DNA of 31,262 bases, taken from the NCBI GenBank assembly GCA_910584575.1, contig CAJUBG010000044.1, positions 1 to 31,262 on the forward strand. The letters are read 5' to 3'. The notes under the pieces are model-generated. The model searched no databases, was not told where the DNA came from, and was given only the letters and a program-made list of their open reading frames with translations. The translations under genes and the position numbers were made by a program. The stretch comes from an uncultured Dorea sp. (GTDB lineage: Bacteria; Bacillota; Clostridia; Lachnospirales; Lachnospiraceae). Below are positions 8,071 through 15,506 of the stretch, piece by piece. The number at the start of each line of letters is the position of its first letter. Within the stretch, counting starts at the first letter, position 1.

Positions 8071-8802
8071 ATGAAGAAACGAGAATACTATAAGATTGTG
8101 GTTCTGTGCGGTATACTCTATATGTTCTGCCTGTTTCATTTTCTGGGAATTTCACTTCGGCAGACGGAAGGCGGGCTTAAGGGGGCAGATATGGAGGAGG
8201 GGGCAAAGGAGACGATAGACGGCAAGCCATCCTCCATGGAGGGGGAGGCGCCGAGAATTGCCATCACCTTCGATGACGGTCCAAGCGCCCACTGTACAGG
8301 AAGGCTTCTGGACGGACTTAAGGAGAGAGGAATTAAGGGGACGTTTTTTGTGATTGGGAAGAACGCCGAGGAGAATCCAGAGCTCATCAAACGTCTGTAT
8401 GAGGAGGGGCATCTGATTGGAAACCACACTTACAGCCATGTGGAGATTACCAAGCTGTCGGATGAGGATGCGAAGAAGGAGATTATGGAGACAGACAGGG
8501 TAATCAGCTCGATTACGGGTGAACACGTGGAGTATATGCGGCCTCCCTTCGGGCTTTGGCAGGAGGAGTTGGAGGAGGAGTTGGACGTGATGCCTGTGAT
8601 GTGGAGTATAGACCCTCTGGACTGGACCACAAAGAATGTGGAGGAGGTCGTGAATAAGGTGGTGACAGAGGCAGGGGAAAATGATATCATTCTTCTGCAT
8701 GACTGTTACGACTCAAGCGTAGATGCCGCCCTTCGGATTATTGATATTTTGAAGAAGGAGGGATTTGAGTTCGTGACTGTGGATGAGCTGCTTATGGATT
8801 AA
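8071..8802 (+). CDS. Membrane-anchored polysaccharide deacetylase (NodB domain, carbohydrate esterase 4)
   Basis: A 243-residue protein with an N-terminal membrane anchor (about residues 7-27, hydrophobic after KKREYYK) and a surface-exposed NodB domain. All five family motifs are present: TFDDGP (catalytic base and metal Asp), HTYSH (metal histidines), RPPFG, a DPLDW motif and LLHD with the catalytic histidine. It should remove acetyl groups from peptidoglycan or another cell-wall N-acetylated glycan; length and layout resemble PdaA/PdaB-type proteins. The ATG at 8071 is preferred over a GTG six bases earlier because of GAGGT spacing. It is the first of three closely spaced genes (with tcdA and rarA). 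Confidence 0.9.
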   Translation: MKKREYYKIVVLCGILYMFCLFHFLGISLRQTEGGLKGADMEEGAKETIDGKPSSMEGEAPRIAITFDDGPSAHCTGRLLDGLKERGIKGTFFVIGKNAEENPELIKRLYEEGHLIGNHTYSHVEITKLSDEDAKKEIMETDRVISSITGEHVEYMRPPFGLWQEELEEELDVMPVMWSIDPLDWTTKNVEEVVNKVVTEAGENDIILLHDCYDSSVDAALRIIDILKKEGFEFVTVDELLMD

Positions 8803-8825
8803 CGATGGGACAGGAGAGAGTGAGA

Positions 8826-9521
8826 ATGGAAAATGAATTTACCAGGACAGAATTATTAATCGGGAGTGAGGGGCTTAATCGGCTTCGCAAGGCTTCGGTG
8901 ATGGTATTAGGCATTGGTGGAGTCGGCTCTCACTGTATTGAGGCGCTGGCTAGAAGCGGGGTCGGGAAGCTGATTCTGGTGGATCATGACAGGGTTTCCG
9001 TCTCCAATATTAACCGCCAGTCTATTGCAATGCAAAGTACGGTGGGACAGTATAAGACCAGGGTAATGAAGGCAAAGATTAAGGATATCAGCCCCCAGAC
9101 GGAGGTTGTCACTTATGAGTGCTTCGTGCTGCCGGAGAATATAGATGAGATTTTTGAACAGAAGCCGGATTATATTGTTGACGCTATTGATACGGTGACG
9201 GCAAAGCTGGCCTTAATTCAGAGGGCGGCTGCGTGGGGGCTTCCGATTATCAGCAGTATGGGTACGGGGAATAAGCTCCATGCAGAGCTGTTTGAGATTA
9301 CGGATATCAGCAAGACCAGCGTGTGCCCTCTTTGCAAGGTCATGAGAAGGGAGCTGCGCGCCAGGGGGATTGAGCACTTGAAGGTGCTGTATTCTCCGGA
9401 GAAGCCGGTTAAGGCAGAGAAGGGGCGCAATCGGCCAGTCCTCGGCAGCGTTTCCTTCGTTCCCCCTGTGGCGGGGCTTCTGATTGCCGGAGAGGTACTC
9501 CGTGAGCTTGCCGGGATATAG
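8826..9521 (+). CDS. tcdA: tRNA threonylcarbamoyladenosine dehydratase (TcdA/CsdL, ThiF-E1 family)
   Basis: A 231-residue E1-like enzyme that uses ATP to cyclise t6A to ct6A at position 37 of ANN-decoding tRNAs. The N-terminal FTRTELLIGSEGLNRL is typical of TcdA, followed by the adenylate-binding GIGGVGSHCIEALARSG, the LVDHDRVSVSNINRQ segment, and the DAIDTVTAKLALI and SSMGTGNK motifs. A CPLCKVMRREL motif supplies cysteines in place of the more usual DPLA-type sequence. The ATG at 8826 has AGGAG 10 bases upstream; an upstream in-frame ATG at 8805 has no ribosome binding site. It lies 23 bases after the deacetylase gene and 22 before rarA. Confidence 0.92.
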   Translation: MENEFTRTELLIGSEGLNRLRKASVMVLGIGGVGSHCIEALARSGVGKLILVDHDRVSVSNINRQSIAMQSTVGQYKTRVMKAKIKDISPQTEVVTYECFVLPENIDEIFEQKPDYIVDAIDTVTAKLALIQRAAAWGLPIISSMGTGNKLHAELFEITDISKTSVCPLCKVMRRELRARGIEHLKVLYSPEKPVKAEKGRNRPVLGSVSFVPPVAGLLIAGEVLRELAGI

Positions 9522-9543
9522 AGAAAAGGGAAAGGGACAGGTT

Positions 9544-10860
9544 ATGGATTTATTTGAATATGCGAGGGAGAAGAATATGGACCGAGAGGCGCCGCTAGCG
9601 TCAAGACTCCGTCCGGTGACTCTTGAGGAGGTGGTAGGGCAACGGCATATTATAGGAAAGGATAAGCTTTTGTACCGCGCCATCAAGGCGGACAAGCTAA
9701 GCTCGATTATTTTTTACGGGCCTCCGGGGACGGGGAAAACGACCCTGGCCAAGGTGATTGCCAATACCACCAGCGCAGAGTTTACCCAGATTAATGCAAC
9801 GGTGGCGGGCAAGAAGGATATGGAGGCTGTGGTGCTAAAGGCGAAGGAGACTCTTGGCATGTACCAGAAGCGGACAATCCTGTTTGTGGACGAGATTCAC
9901 CGGTTTAATAAGGGGCAGCAGGACTACCTGCTTCCGTTTGTGGAGGACGGAACCATTATCCTCATTGGCGCCACCACAGAGAACCCTTATTTTGAGGTCA
10001 ACGGCGCTTTGATTTCCCGTTCCAGTATCTTTGAGCTGCATCCTCTCGACAAGGAGGATATCAAGACGGTGCTTCGTCGGGCGGTCTTTGACACGGAAAA
10101 GGGAATGGGAAGCTATGATGCGGACATTGACGACGACGCCCTGGAATTTTTGGCGGATATTTCCGGAGGGGATGCGAGAAATGCCTTAAATGCCGTAGAG
10201 CTTGGAGTCCTGACCACAGACCGGAGTGAGGACGGTAAGATTCACATTACTCTGGAGGTGGCGTCTGAGTGTATCCAGAAACGGGTGGTGCGCTATGACA
10301 AGACAGGAGATAACCACTATGATACCATTTCTGCGTTTATTAAGAGTATGCGCGGGTCAGACCCGGACGCGGCGGTCTACTATCTGGCGAAGATGCTGTA
10401 TGCGGGAGAGGACATTAAGTTCATTGCCAGGAGGATTATGATCTGTGCCTCCGAGGACGTGGGAAATGCGGATCCTATGGCTCTTACGGTGGCGGTTTCG
10501 GCGGCTCAGGCGGTGGAGAGAATCGGTATGCCGGAGGCTCAGATTATTCTGTCCCAGGCGGCGCTCTATGTGGCCACGGCGCCTAAGAGTAATTCGGCGT
10601 GCAATGCTATTTTCGCAGCATATGAAAATGTAAAAAAATATAAGACCACGGTTCCCGCCCATCTTCAGGACGCCCATTACAAAGGCTCAGGAAAGCTTGG
10701 GCGCGGGATTGGATATCTGTATGCCCATAATTACCCGAACCACTATGTAAAGCAGCAGTATCTTCCCGATGAGATTCGGGACGCGGTATTCTATGAGCCG
10801 GGGACGAACGGGCATGAGAAGGAGATTCGGGACTGGATGGAGTTTATCCGAAGGCAGTAG
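9544..10860 (+). CDS. rarA: Replication-associated recombination protein A (RarA/MgsA AAA+ ATPase)
   Basis: A 438-residue AAA+ ATPase that acts at stalled replication forks. It starts MDLFEYAREK, as relatives do, with PLASRLRP and the VVGQRHIIG motif, Walker A GPPGTGKT (59-66), Walker B ILFVDEIHRF (112-121), sensor-1 ATTENPYFE and the sensor-2 GGDARNALNA. The C-terminal half is the MgsA tetramerisation/clamp-interacting region (AVYYLAKMLYAGED, APKSNSACNA). The ATG at 9544 with AAAGGG upstream is preferred over one 20 codons earlier that overlaps tcdA. It is the last gene before a fresh promoter at 10874. Confidence 0.94.
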   Translation: MDLFEYAREKNMDREAPLASRLRPVTLEEVVGQRHIIGKDKLLYRAIKADKLSSIIFYGPPGTGKTTLAKVIANTTSAEFTQINATVAGKKDMEAVVLKAKETLGMYQKRTILFVDEIHRFNKGQQDYLLPFVEDGTIILIGATTENPYFEVNGALISRSSIFELHPLDKEDIKTVLRRAVFDTEKGMGSYDADIDDDALEFLADISGGDARNALNAVELGVLTTDRSEDGKIHITLEVASECIQKRVVRYDKTGDNHYDTISAFIKSMRGSDPDAAVYYLAKMLYAGEDIKFIARRIMICASEDVGNADPMALTVAVSAAQAVERIGMPEAQIILSQAALYVATAPKSNSACNAIFAAYENVKKYKTTVPAHLQDAHYKGSGKLGRGIGYLYAHNYPNHYVKQQYLPDEIRDAVFYEPGTNGHEKEIRDWMEFIRRQ

Positions 10861-10873
10861 CAGTAGGGAGGGC

Positions 10874-10902
10874 TTTACATTTCACAGCCGAGAGAGTATA
10901 AT
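10874..10902 (+). promoter_or_regulatory. Sigma-A-type promoter of the 97-residue unknown gene
   Basis: TTTACA (10874-10879), a 17-base spacer and a perfect TATAAT (10897-10902). The leader to the ATG at 10967 is about 58 bases. Confidence 0.8.
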
Positions 10903-10966
10903 CGAGACATAGAAGCAGAACGTTAGATATGAAGGGGCGTTCTTATATTTAGGAGGGAATATCAAA

Positions 10967-11260
10967 ATGAAAGTGTATGACACAGTAAAGAAGGTAGAAG
11001 TGGAAGTGAACGGAACCAAGGGCCTGATTGACATTATGCGGGATGGACGCCAGGTAGACCTTTATCTGAAGGAGAAGAAGTCGGATGCGGACGGTTATAT
11101 GAGTTGGGATGTTGAGCACTGGTCCAGCATTGACGTCAAGAGATTTATCCGCTGTTATTCTCTGGAGGGACGGGTATTGGGCGAGTCCACCGGACATAAC
11201 ATCTATGATTTGGAGAATGAATTCAAGCCGGAGGAAGCGGCGAAGATTGAATTGAGCTAG
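10967..11260 (+). CDS. Uncharacterised 97-residue protein
   Basis: I do not recognise this protein. It is a 97-residue soluble, charged polypeptide starting MKVYDTVKKVEVEVNG, with alternating hydrophobic/charged residues suggesting beta strands, a WDVEHW aromatic stretch, then a DLENEFKPEEAAKIE tail. There is no signal peptide, membrane segment or cysteine pair; the single Cys lies in RCYSLEG. A strong AGGAGGG site, its own consensus promoter and a terminator show it is a real, separately controlled gene between rarA and the hrcA operon. It is probably a conserved hypothetical of Lachnospiraceae. Confidence 0.75.
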   Translation: MKVYDTVKKVEVEVNGTKGLIDIMRDGRQVDLYLKEKKSDADGYMSWDVEHWSSIDVKRFIRCYSLEGRVLGESTGHNIYDLENEFKPEEAAKIELS

Positions 11261-11278
11261 TACATAATTAAGAAAATG

Positions 11279-11313
11279 TCCTGTGCCTGGGTTACCTGGG
11301 GGCAGGATTTTTT
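11279..11313 (+). terminator. Rho-independent terminator after the 97-residue unknown gene
   Basis: TCCTG (11279-11283) pairs with CAGGA (11303-11307), with further G/C pairing inside the loop (GCC with GGG), and is directly followed by T6 (11308-11313). It isolates this gene from the heat-shock operon. Confidence 0.75.
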
Positions 11314-11352
11314 GAGTTTCAAAACATAAGTATAAAAAAAATATAAAGAGTG

Positions 11353-11381
11353 TTGACAAAAGAAATGGGGAGTGATACATT
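11353..11381 (+). promoter_or_regulatory. Sigma-A-type promoter of the hrcA-grpE-dnaK-dnaJ operon
   Basis: A perfect -35 TTGACA (11353-11358), a 17-base spacer and a -10 of TACATT (11376-11381). Transcription would start near 11388, a few bases before the CIRCE element, so HrcA bound there would block initiation or clearance. Confidence 0.85.
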
Positions 11382-11395
11382 AGTAGTCGAAGATG

Positions 11396-11422
11396 TTAGC
11401 ACTCAAAAATGTAGAGTGCTAA
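11396..11422 (+). promoter_or_regulatory. CIRCE operator (HrcA-binding inverted repeat)
   Basis: TTAGCACTC (11396-11404), a 9-base spacer and GAGTGCTAA (11414-11422): a perfect match to the CIRCE consensus. It lies between the promoter and hrcA, implying autorepression of the operon and heat induction. I saw no second CIRCE in front of grpE, dnaK or dnaJ. Confidence 0.97.
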
Positions 11423-11450
11423 CAGAAGAATCCGGAAGGAGGAGGTAGAA

Positions 11451-12491
11451 GTGACAGAACACGGTCTGAGTGACCGCAAGATGAAGATTCTGCATGCAGT
11501 CATCAAGAATTATCTTGAGACGGGCGAACCAGTGGGGTCCAGGACAATCTCCAAGTATACGGACTTGAATCTAAGCTCTGCGACAATCCGCAACGAGATG
11601 GCGGACTTGGAAGAACTGGGGTACATCATGCAGCCTCACACGTCAGCCGGACGGATTCCTTCGGATAAGGGTTACAGGCTCTATGTAGATATGCTGATGG
11701 AGGAGAAAGAGCAAGAGTTAAACGAGATGCACGAGCAGATGCTTGACAAGGCAGATCGGATGGAATTGCTTCTCAAGCAGGCAGCGAGAGTTCTGGCAAG
11801 CAATACGAACTATGCGACCATGGTTTCCACTCCTATGAATAACGCCAATAAGATTAAGTTCATTCAGTTATCCATGGTGGACGCAGAACAGGTGATCGCA
11901 GTGATCGTACTGGGCGGCAATGTGATTAAGAATAAGATCATCCCTGTGGAGGAGACACTTAGCAATGAGAATCTCTTGAAGCTGAATATGCTTTTGAACA
12001 CGACTCTTAACGGTATGTCTATCGAGGAGATCAATCTGGGCTTGATTGCGAGACTGAAGGAACAGGCAGGAATACACAGCAGTGTAATCAGCAATGTGCT
12101 GGACGCTGTGGCGGATGCAATACAGATTGATGAAGATATGCAGATCTACACAAGCGGTGCGACGAATATTTTTAAATATCCTGAGCTTAGTGATAATCAG
12201 AGCGCACAGGAGATCATCAATGCCTTTGAGGAGAAGCAGCAGTTGACTGAGCTTGTGACGCAGACGCTGGCGAAGGAGGATAATACCGGAATCCAGGTGT
12301 ACATCGGAGATGAGACTCCGGTACAGAATATGAAGGATTGCAGCGTTGTTACCGCAACTTATGAATTAGGTGACGGTATGAAGGGAACGATAGGTATTAT
12401 CGGGCCAAAGAGAATGGATTATGAGCATGTATTAAGGTCAATGAAAAGGCTCCAAAGCGAGCTGGATCAGATGTTTCATAAAAAAGAATAG
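11451..12491 (+). CDS. hrcA: Heat-inducible transcription repressor HrcA
   Basis: A 346-residue repressor, the usual family length. The N-terminal winged helix carries EPVGSRTISKY, LSSATIRNEMADLEELGYI and the PHTSAGRIPSDKGYRLYVD motif, all diagnostic. The GAF-like central and C-terminal domains follow (IGDETPVQNMKDCSVVTATYEL, GTIGIIGPKRMDYEHV). It binds the CIRCE operator just upstream and is expected to need GroEL for folding. Translation starts at GTG (11451) with GGAGGAGGT about 6 bases before it. It is the first gene of the operon; grpE begins 16 bases after its stop. Confidence 0.97.
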   Translation: MTEHGLSDRKMKILHAVIKNYLETGEPVGSRTISKYTDLNLSSATIRNEMADLEELGYIMQPHTSAGRIPSDKGYRLYVDMLMEEKEQELNEMHEQMLDKADRMELLLKQAARVLASNTNYATMVSTPMNNANKIKFIQLSMVDAEQVIAVIVLGGNVIKNKIIPVEETLSNENLLKLNMLLNTTLNGMSIEEINLGLIARLKEQAGIHSSVISNVLDAVADAIQIDEDMQIYTSGATNIFKYPELSDNQSAQEIINAFEEKQQLTELVTQTLAKEDNTGIQVYIGDETPVQNMKDCSVVTATYELGDGMKGTIGIIGPKRMDYEHVLRSMKRLQSELDQMFHKKE

Positions 12492-12507
12492 AAAGGTGGA
12501 ATAACCC

Positions 12508-13179
12508 TTGGAGAAGCATGAGGAGAAAAGCCAGGAGGATATGGTAAAAGAAGCCGTAGAGGACGCAAAGAAGGCGGCCAATGAGGCAAAAGCAGAGGAC
12601 GGCTGTGAAGAAGCCGATGCTCAGGATACCGAAGCCTTAGAAGGCGAGGAGGAAAAAGCCGGCGCAGAGGACGGCGATGCAGAGGACGGAGAGAATGACC
12701 AGAAGTCCGGCAAGAAGTTCTTTGGCAAGAAGAATAAGAAGGATAAGAAGGACGAGAAGATTGATGAGCTGACAGATAGGCTCACCCGTCAGATGGCAGA
12801 GTTTGATAACTTCCGCAAGCGTACGGATAAGGAGAAGTCCCAGATGTACGAGATTGGTGCGAAAGATATCATAGATAAGATTCTTCCGGTGGTTGACAAT
12901 TTCGAGCGAGGGCTTGGGGCTGTCAAGGAGGAGGAAAAAGAAGATCCCTTTATTCAAGGGATGGAGAAGGTGTATAAACAGTTAATGACCACGCTGGAGA
13001 GCGCAGGAGTCAAGCCGATTGAGGCGGTAGGCCAGGAATTCAATCCGGATTTCCACAATGCGGTGATGCATGTGGAGGATGAGAATTTTGGCGAGAACAT
13101 AGTAGCCGAGGAATTCCAGAAGGGTTACATGTACCGCGACTCCGTAGTAAGACACAGCATGGTAAAGGTGGCTAATTGA
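12508..13179 (+). CDS. grpE: Nucleotide exchange factor GrpE (DnaK cochaperone)
   Basis: A 223-residue GrpE. The first 80 residues are a long, low-complexity Glu/Asp/Lys/Ala-rich segment ending in a very basic FFGKKNKKDKKDEK patch. The conserved domain follows: a coiled coil with EFDNFRKRTDKEK, then ILPVVDNFERGL, GVKPIEAVGQEFNPDFHNAVM and VAEEFQKGYMYRDSVVRHSMVKV. The start is a TTG at 12508, chosen because AAGGTGGA precedes it at good spacing; the first ATG (12541) has its AGGAGG only two bases away. It releases ADP from DnaK. Confidence 0.95.
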   Translation: MEKHEEKSQEDMVKEAVEDAKKAANEAKAEDGCEEADAQDTEALEGEEEKAGAEDGDAEDGENDQKSGKKFFGKKNKKDKKDEKIDELTDRLTRQMAEFDNFRKRTDKEKSQMYEIGAKDIIDKILPVVDNFERGLGAVKEEEKEDPFIQGMEKVYKQLMTTLESAGVKPIEAVGQEFNPDFHNAVMHVEDENFGENIVAEEFQKGYMYRDSVVRHSMVKVAN

Positions 13180-13184
13180 CATTG

Positions 13185-13368
13185 AGCACTTAGCGAGGTA
13201 TTACACGAGCTTAGTGCGAAAGTCGTTCGATGAACTTAGCGAGGTTATGTCGAGCTTAGTGAATCGAACATACAACCAGCACTTAGCGAGGTTCTATCGA
13301 GCTTAGTGCGAAAGTCGTTCGATGAACTTAGCGAGGTTATGTCGAGCATAGTGAATCGAACATACAAC
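13185..13368. repeat. Two tandem copies of a 92-base dyad-rich element between grpE and dnaK
   Basis: Copy 1 spans 13185-13276 and copy 2 spans 13278-13368; they match almost base for base except around 13199-13206 and one base in GAGC(T/A)TAG. Each copy has two related halves built on CTTAGCGAGG and CGAGCTTAGTG, so the core recurs four times. The second half of each copy is an imperfect palindrome bounded by GTTCGAT and ATCGAAC (13225-13231 with 13263-13269; 13317-13323 with 13355-13361). No reading frame or T-run is present. It occupies nearly all of the 231-base gap and would appear in the operon mRNA. Origin and function are unknown. Confidence 0.85.
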
Positions 13369-13410
13369 TTGTAAATCTTGTAAACAACAAATTAACAGGA
13401 GGAAATAAAA

Positions 13411-15291
13411 ATGGGCAAAATCATAGGTATTGACTTAGGTACAACAAACAGTTGTGTGGCAGTTATGGAGGGTGGCCAGCCAACGGTCATCGCGAATACA
13501 GAAGGTGCAAGAACCACACCGTCTGTGGTGGCATTTTCCAAGACGGGAGAGCGTCTGGTGGGCGAGCCTGCAAAGCGTCAGGCAGTAACCAACGCAGAGA
13601 GAACCATTTCTTCTATTAAGAGAGAGATGGGAAGCGATTACAGAGTAACAATCGACGAGAAGAAGTATTCACCTCAGGAGATTTCCGCAATGATCCTTCA
13701 GAAGTTGAAGGCAGACGCAGAAGGGTATCTGGGAGAGAAGGTTACAGAGGCGGTTATCACAGTACCGGCTTATTTCAACGATGCACAGCGTCAGGCAACC
13801 AAGGATGCAGGTAAGATTGCAGGTCTTGACGTAAAGCGTATCATCAACGAGCCTACGGCGGCAGCGCTTGCATACGGCCTTGACAATGAGAAAGAGCAGA
13901 AGATCATGGTCTACGACTTGGGAGGCGGTACCTTCGACGTTTCCATCATTGAGATTGGCGACGGAGTCATCGAGGTATTGTCCACAGCAGGAAATAACCG
14001 TCTTGGCGGAGACGACTTTGACCAGAAGCTTACAGACTATATGATTGCAGAGTTTAAGAAGCAGGAGGGTGTGGATTTATCTACGGATAAGATGGCTCTC
14101 CAGAGATTAAAGGAAGCGGCAGAGAAGGCGAAAAAAGAGCTGTCCTCCGCAACTACAACCAACATTAACCTGCCATTTATCACGGCTACGGCAGAAGGGC
14201 CGAAGCATTTTGATATGAACCTGACAAGGGCGAAGTTCGACGAGCTGACCCACGACCTTGTTGAAAAGACCTCCGAGCCAGTAAAGAGAGCGCTCTCCGA
14301 TGCGGGAATCAACGCCTCCGAGCTTGGCCAGGTATTGCTGGTAGGCGGTTCCACACGTATTCCGGCGGTACAGGAGGAGGTAAAGAGACTGACAGGCAAA
14401 GAGCCTAGCAAATCTCTGAATCCGGATGAGTGTGTGGCTCTCGGCGCATCCGTTCAGGGCGGTAAGCTGGCAGGGGACGCAGGCGCGGGAGACATCCTTC
14501 TTCTGGACGTAACTCCGCTGTCACTGTCCATCGAGACTATGGGCGGCGTTGCTACAAGACTGATTGAGAGAAATACAACCATCCCGACCAAAAAGAGCCA
14601 GATTTTCTCAACAGCAGCGGATAACCAGACAGCCGTTGATATCAACGTAGTACAGGGTGAGAGACAGTTCGCAAGGGACAACAAGTCCTTAGGACAGTTC
14701 AGACTGGACGGAATCGCACCGGCTCCGCGTGGAGTACCGCAGATCGAGGTTACCTTCGATATCGATGCAAATGGTATCGTAAATGTTTCCGCTAAGGATC
14801 TTGGTACAGGTAAAGAGCAGCACATCACGATTACCGCAGGCTCTAACATGTCCGATGAGGATATCGACAAGGCAGTAAAAGAAGCGGCGGCTTTCGAGGC
14901 TCAGGACAAGAAGCGCAAGGAGGGAATCGACGCGAAGAACGAGGCTGATTCCATGCTGTTCCAGACAGAGAAGGCATTGGGCGAGGTCGGAGACAAGATC
15001 GACGCATCAGATAAGGCTGCGGTAGAGGCAGACTGCAAGGCATTGAAGGAGATTCTTGACAAGGTAAATATGGATGATATGACGGATGCCCAGATCGCTG
15101 AGATCAAGGCAGCCAAAGAGAAGCTCATGGGAAGCGCACAGAAGGTATTTACCAAGATGTATGAGCAGGCAGGCGCGGCAGCACAGGGCGCAGACCCGAA
15201 CATGGGCGCAGGCCCGAATCCAGGGGCAGGTCCGGCGCCGGAGGGCTTCCAGGGCGACGACGTGGTAGACGGAGACTACAAAGAGGTATAA
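13411..15291 (+). CDS. dnaK: Molecular chaperone DnaK (Hsp70)
   Basis: A 626-residue Hsp70, full length for Gram-positive DnaK. The ATPase domain begins KIIGIDLGTTNSCVAV (phosphate-1 loop), followed by VPAYFNDAQRQATKDAGKIAG, INEPTAAALAYGL, VYDLGGGTFDVSI and LVGGSTRIPAVQ. The interdomain linker and substrate-binding domain carry DILLLDVTPLSLSIET and the NTTIPTKKSQIFSTA strand region. The lid ends in a Gly/Pro/Ala-rich tail (GADPNMGAGPNPGAGPAPEG) and an acidic DDVVDGDYKEV terminus, as in other Firmicutes. The ATG at 13411 has an excellent AGGAGGA site. No separate CIRCE or clear promoter precedes it, so it depends on the hrcA promoter through the repeat-filled leader region. Confidence 0.98.
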   Translation: MGKIIGIDLGTTNSCVAVMEGGQPTVIANTEGARTTPSVVAFSKTGERLVGEPAKRQAVTNAERTISSIKREMGSDYRVTIDEKKYSPQEISAMILQKLKADAEGYLGEKVTEAVITVPAYFNDAQRQATKDAGKIAGLDVKRIINEPTAAALAYGLDNEKEQKIMVYDLGGGTFDVSIIEIGDGVIEVLSTAGNNRLGGDDFDQKLTDYMIAEFKKQEGVDLSTDKMALQRLKEAAEKAKKELSSATTTNINLPFITATAEGPKHFDMNLTRAKFDELTHDLVEKTSEPVKRALSDAGINASELGQVLLVGGSTRIPAVQEEVKRLTGKEPSKSLNPDECVALGASVQGGKLAGDAGAGDILLLDVTPLSLSIETMGGVATRLIERNTTIPTKKSQIFSTAADNQTAVDINVVQGERQFARDNKSLGQFRLDGIAPAPRGVPQIEVTFDIDANGIVNVSAKDLGTGKEQHITITAGSNMSDEDIDKAVKEAAAFEAQDKKRKEGIDAKNEADSMLFQTEKALGEVGDKIDASDKAAVEADCKALKEILDKVNMDDMTDAQIAEIKAAKEKLMGSAQKVFTKMYEQAGAAAQGADPNMGAGPNPGAGPAPEGFQGDDVVDGDYKEV

Positions 15292-15352
15292 TCCGGCAGG
15301 GAGAAGATTTCCGATAGCTTCTCTGCACAGCAGGGCGAAGTGATATAGAGAT

Positions 15353-15420
15353 ATACAGGCAATTATGAGGAAGAAAAGGATACAGGGGCGCCTGTATGGA
15401 TTCCTCATAATTGTCTGTAT
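15353..15420 (+). other. Long nested hairpin between dnaK and dnaJ
   Basis: The outer arms at 15353-15372 and 15401-15420 pair over 20 positions with only one G-U pair. Inside is a second perfect stem, ATACAGG (15380-15386) with CCTGTAT (15391-15397), around a GGCG loop; the same ATACAGG also opens the outer arm. There is no T-run, so it is not a standard terminator. The remaining 86 bases to dnaJ include a weaker stem (GCGGC/GCCGC enclosing CGTGT/ACACG, about 15421-15464). It may be an mRNA processing or stability element, or a miniature inverted-repeat relic. Confidence 0.7.
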
Positions 15421-15506
15421 GCGGCGTTTATTTTCGTGTCCCATATACACGGAGGCCGCCTTTTGCTGTGGGAGTTTTTTTACAAGAGGAAAGAAAGGGA
15501 GAGACA

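Noticed and set aside
13185..13368. CRISPR array in the grpE-dnaK gap
   Set aside because: There are only two long tandem units with internal dyads; there are no unique spacers, no regular short repeats and no cas genes.
15411..15506. In-frame N-terminal extension of DnaJ
   Set aside because: The extension covers the hairpin region, has no similarity to J domains, and a well-placed AAAGGGAGA marks the ATG at 15507.
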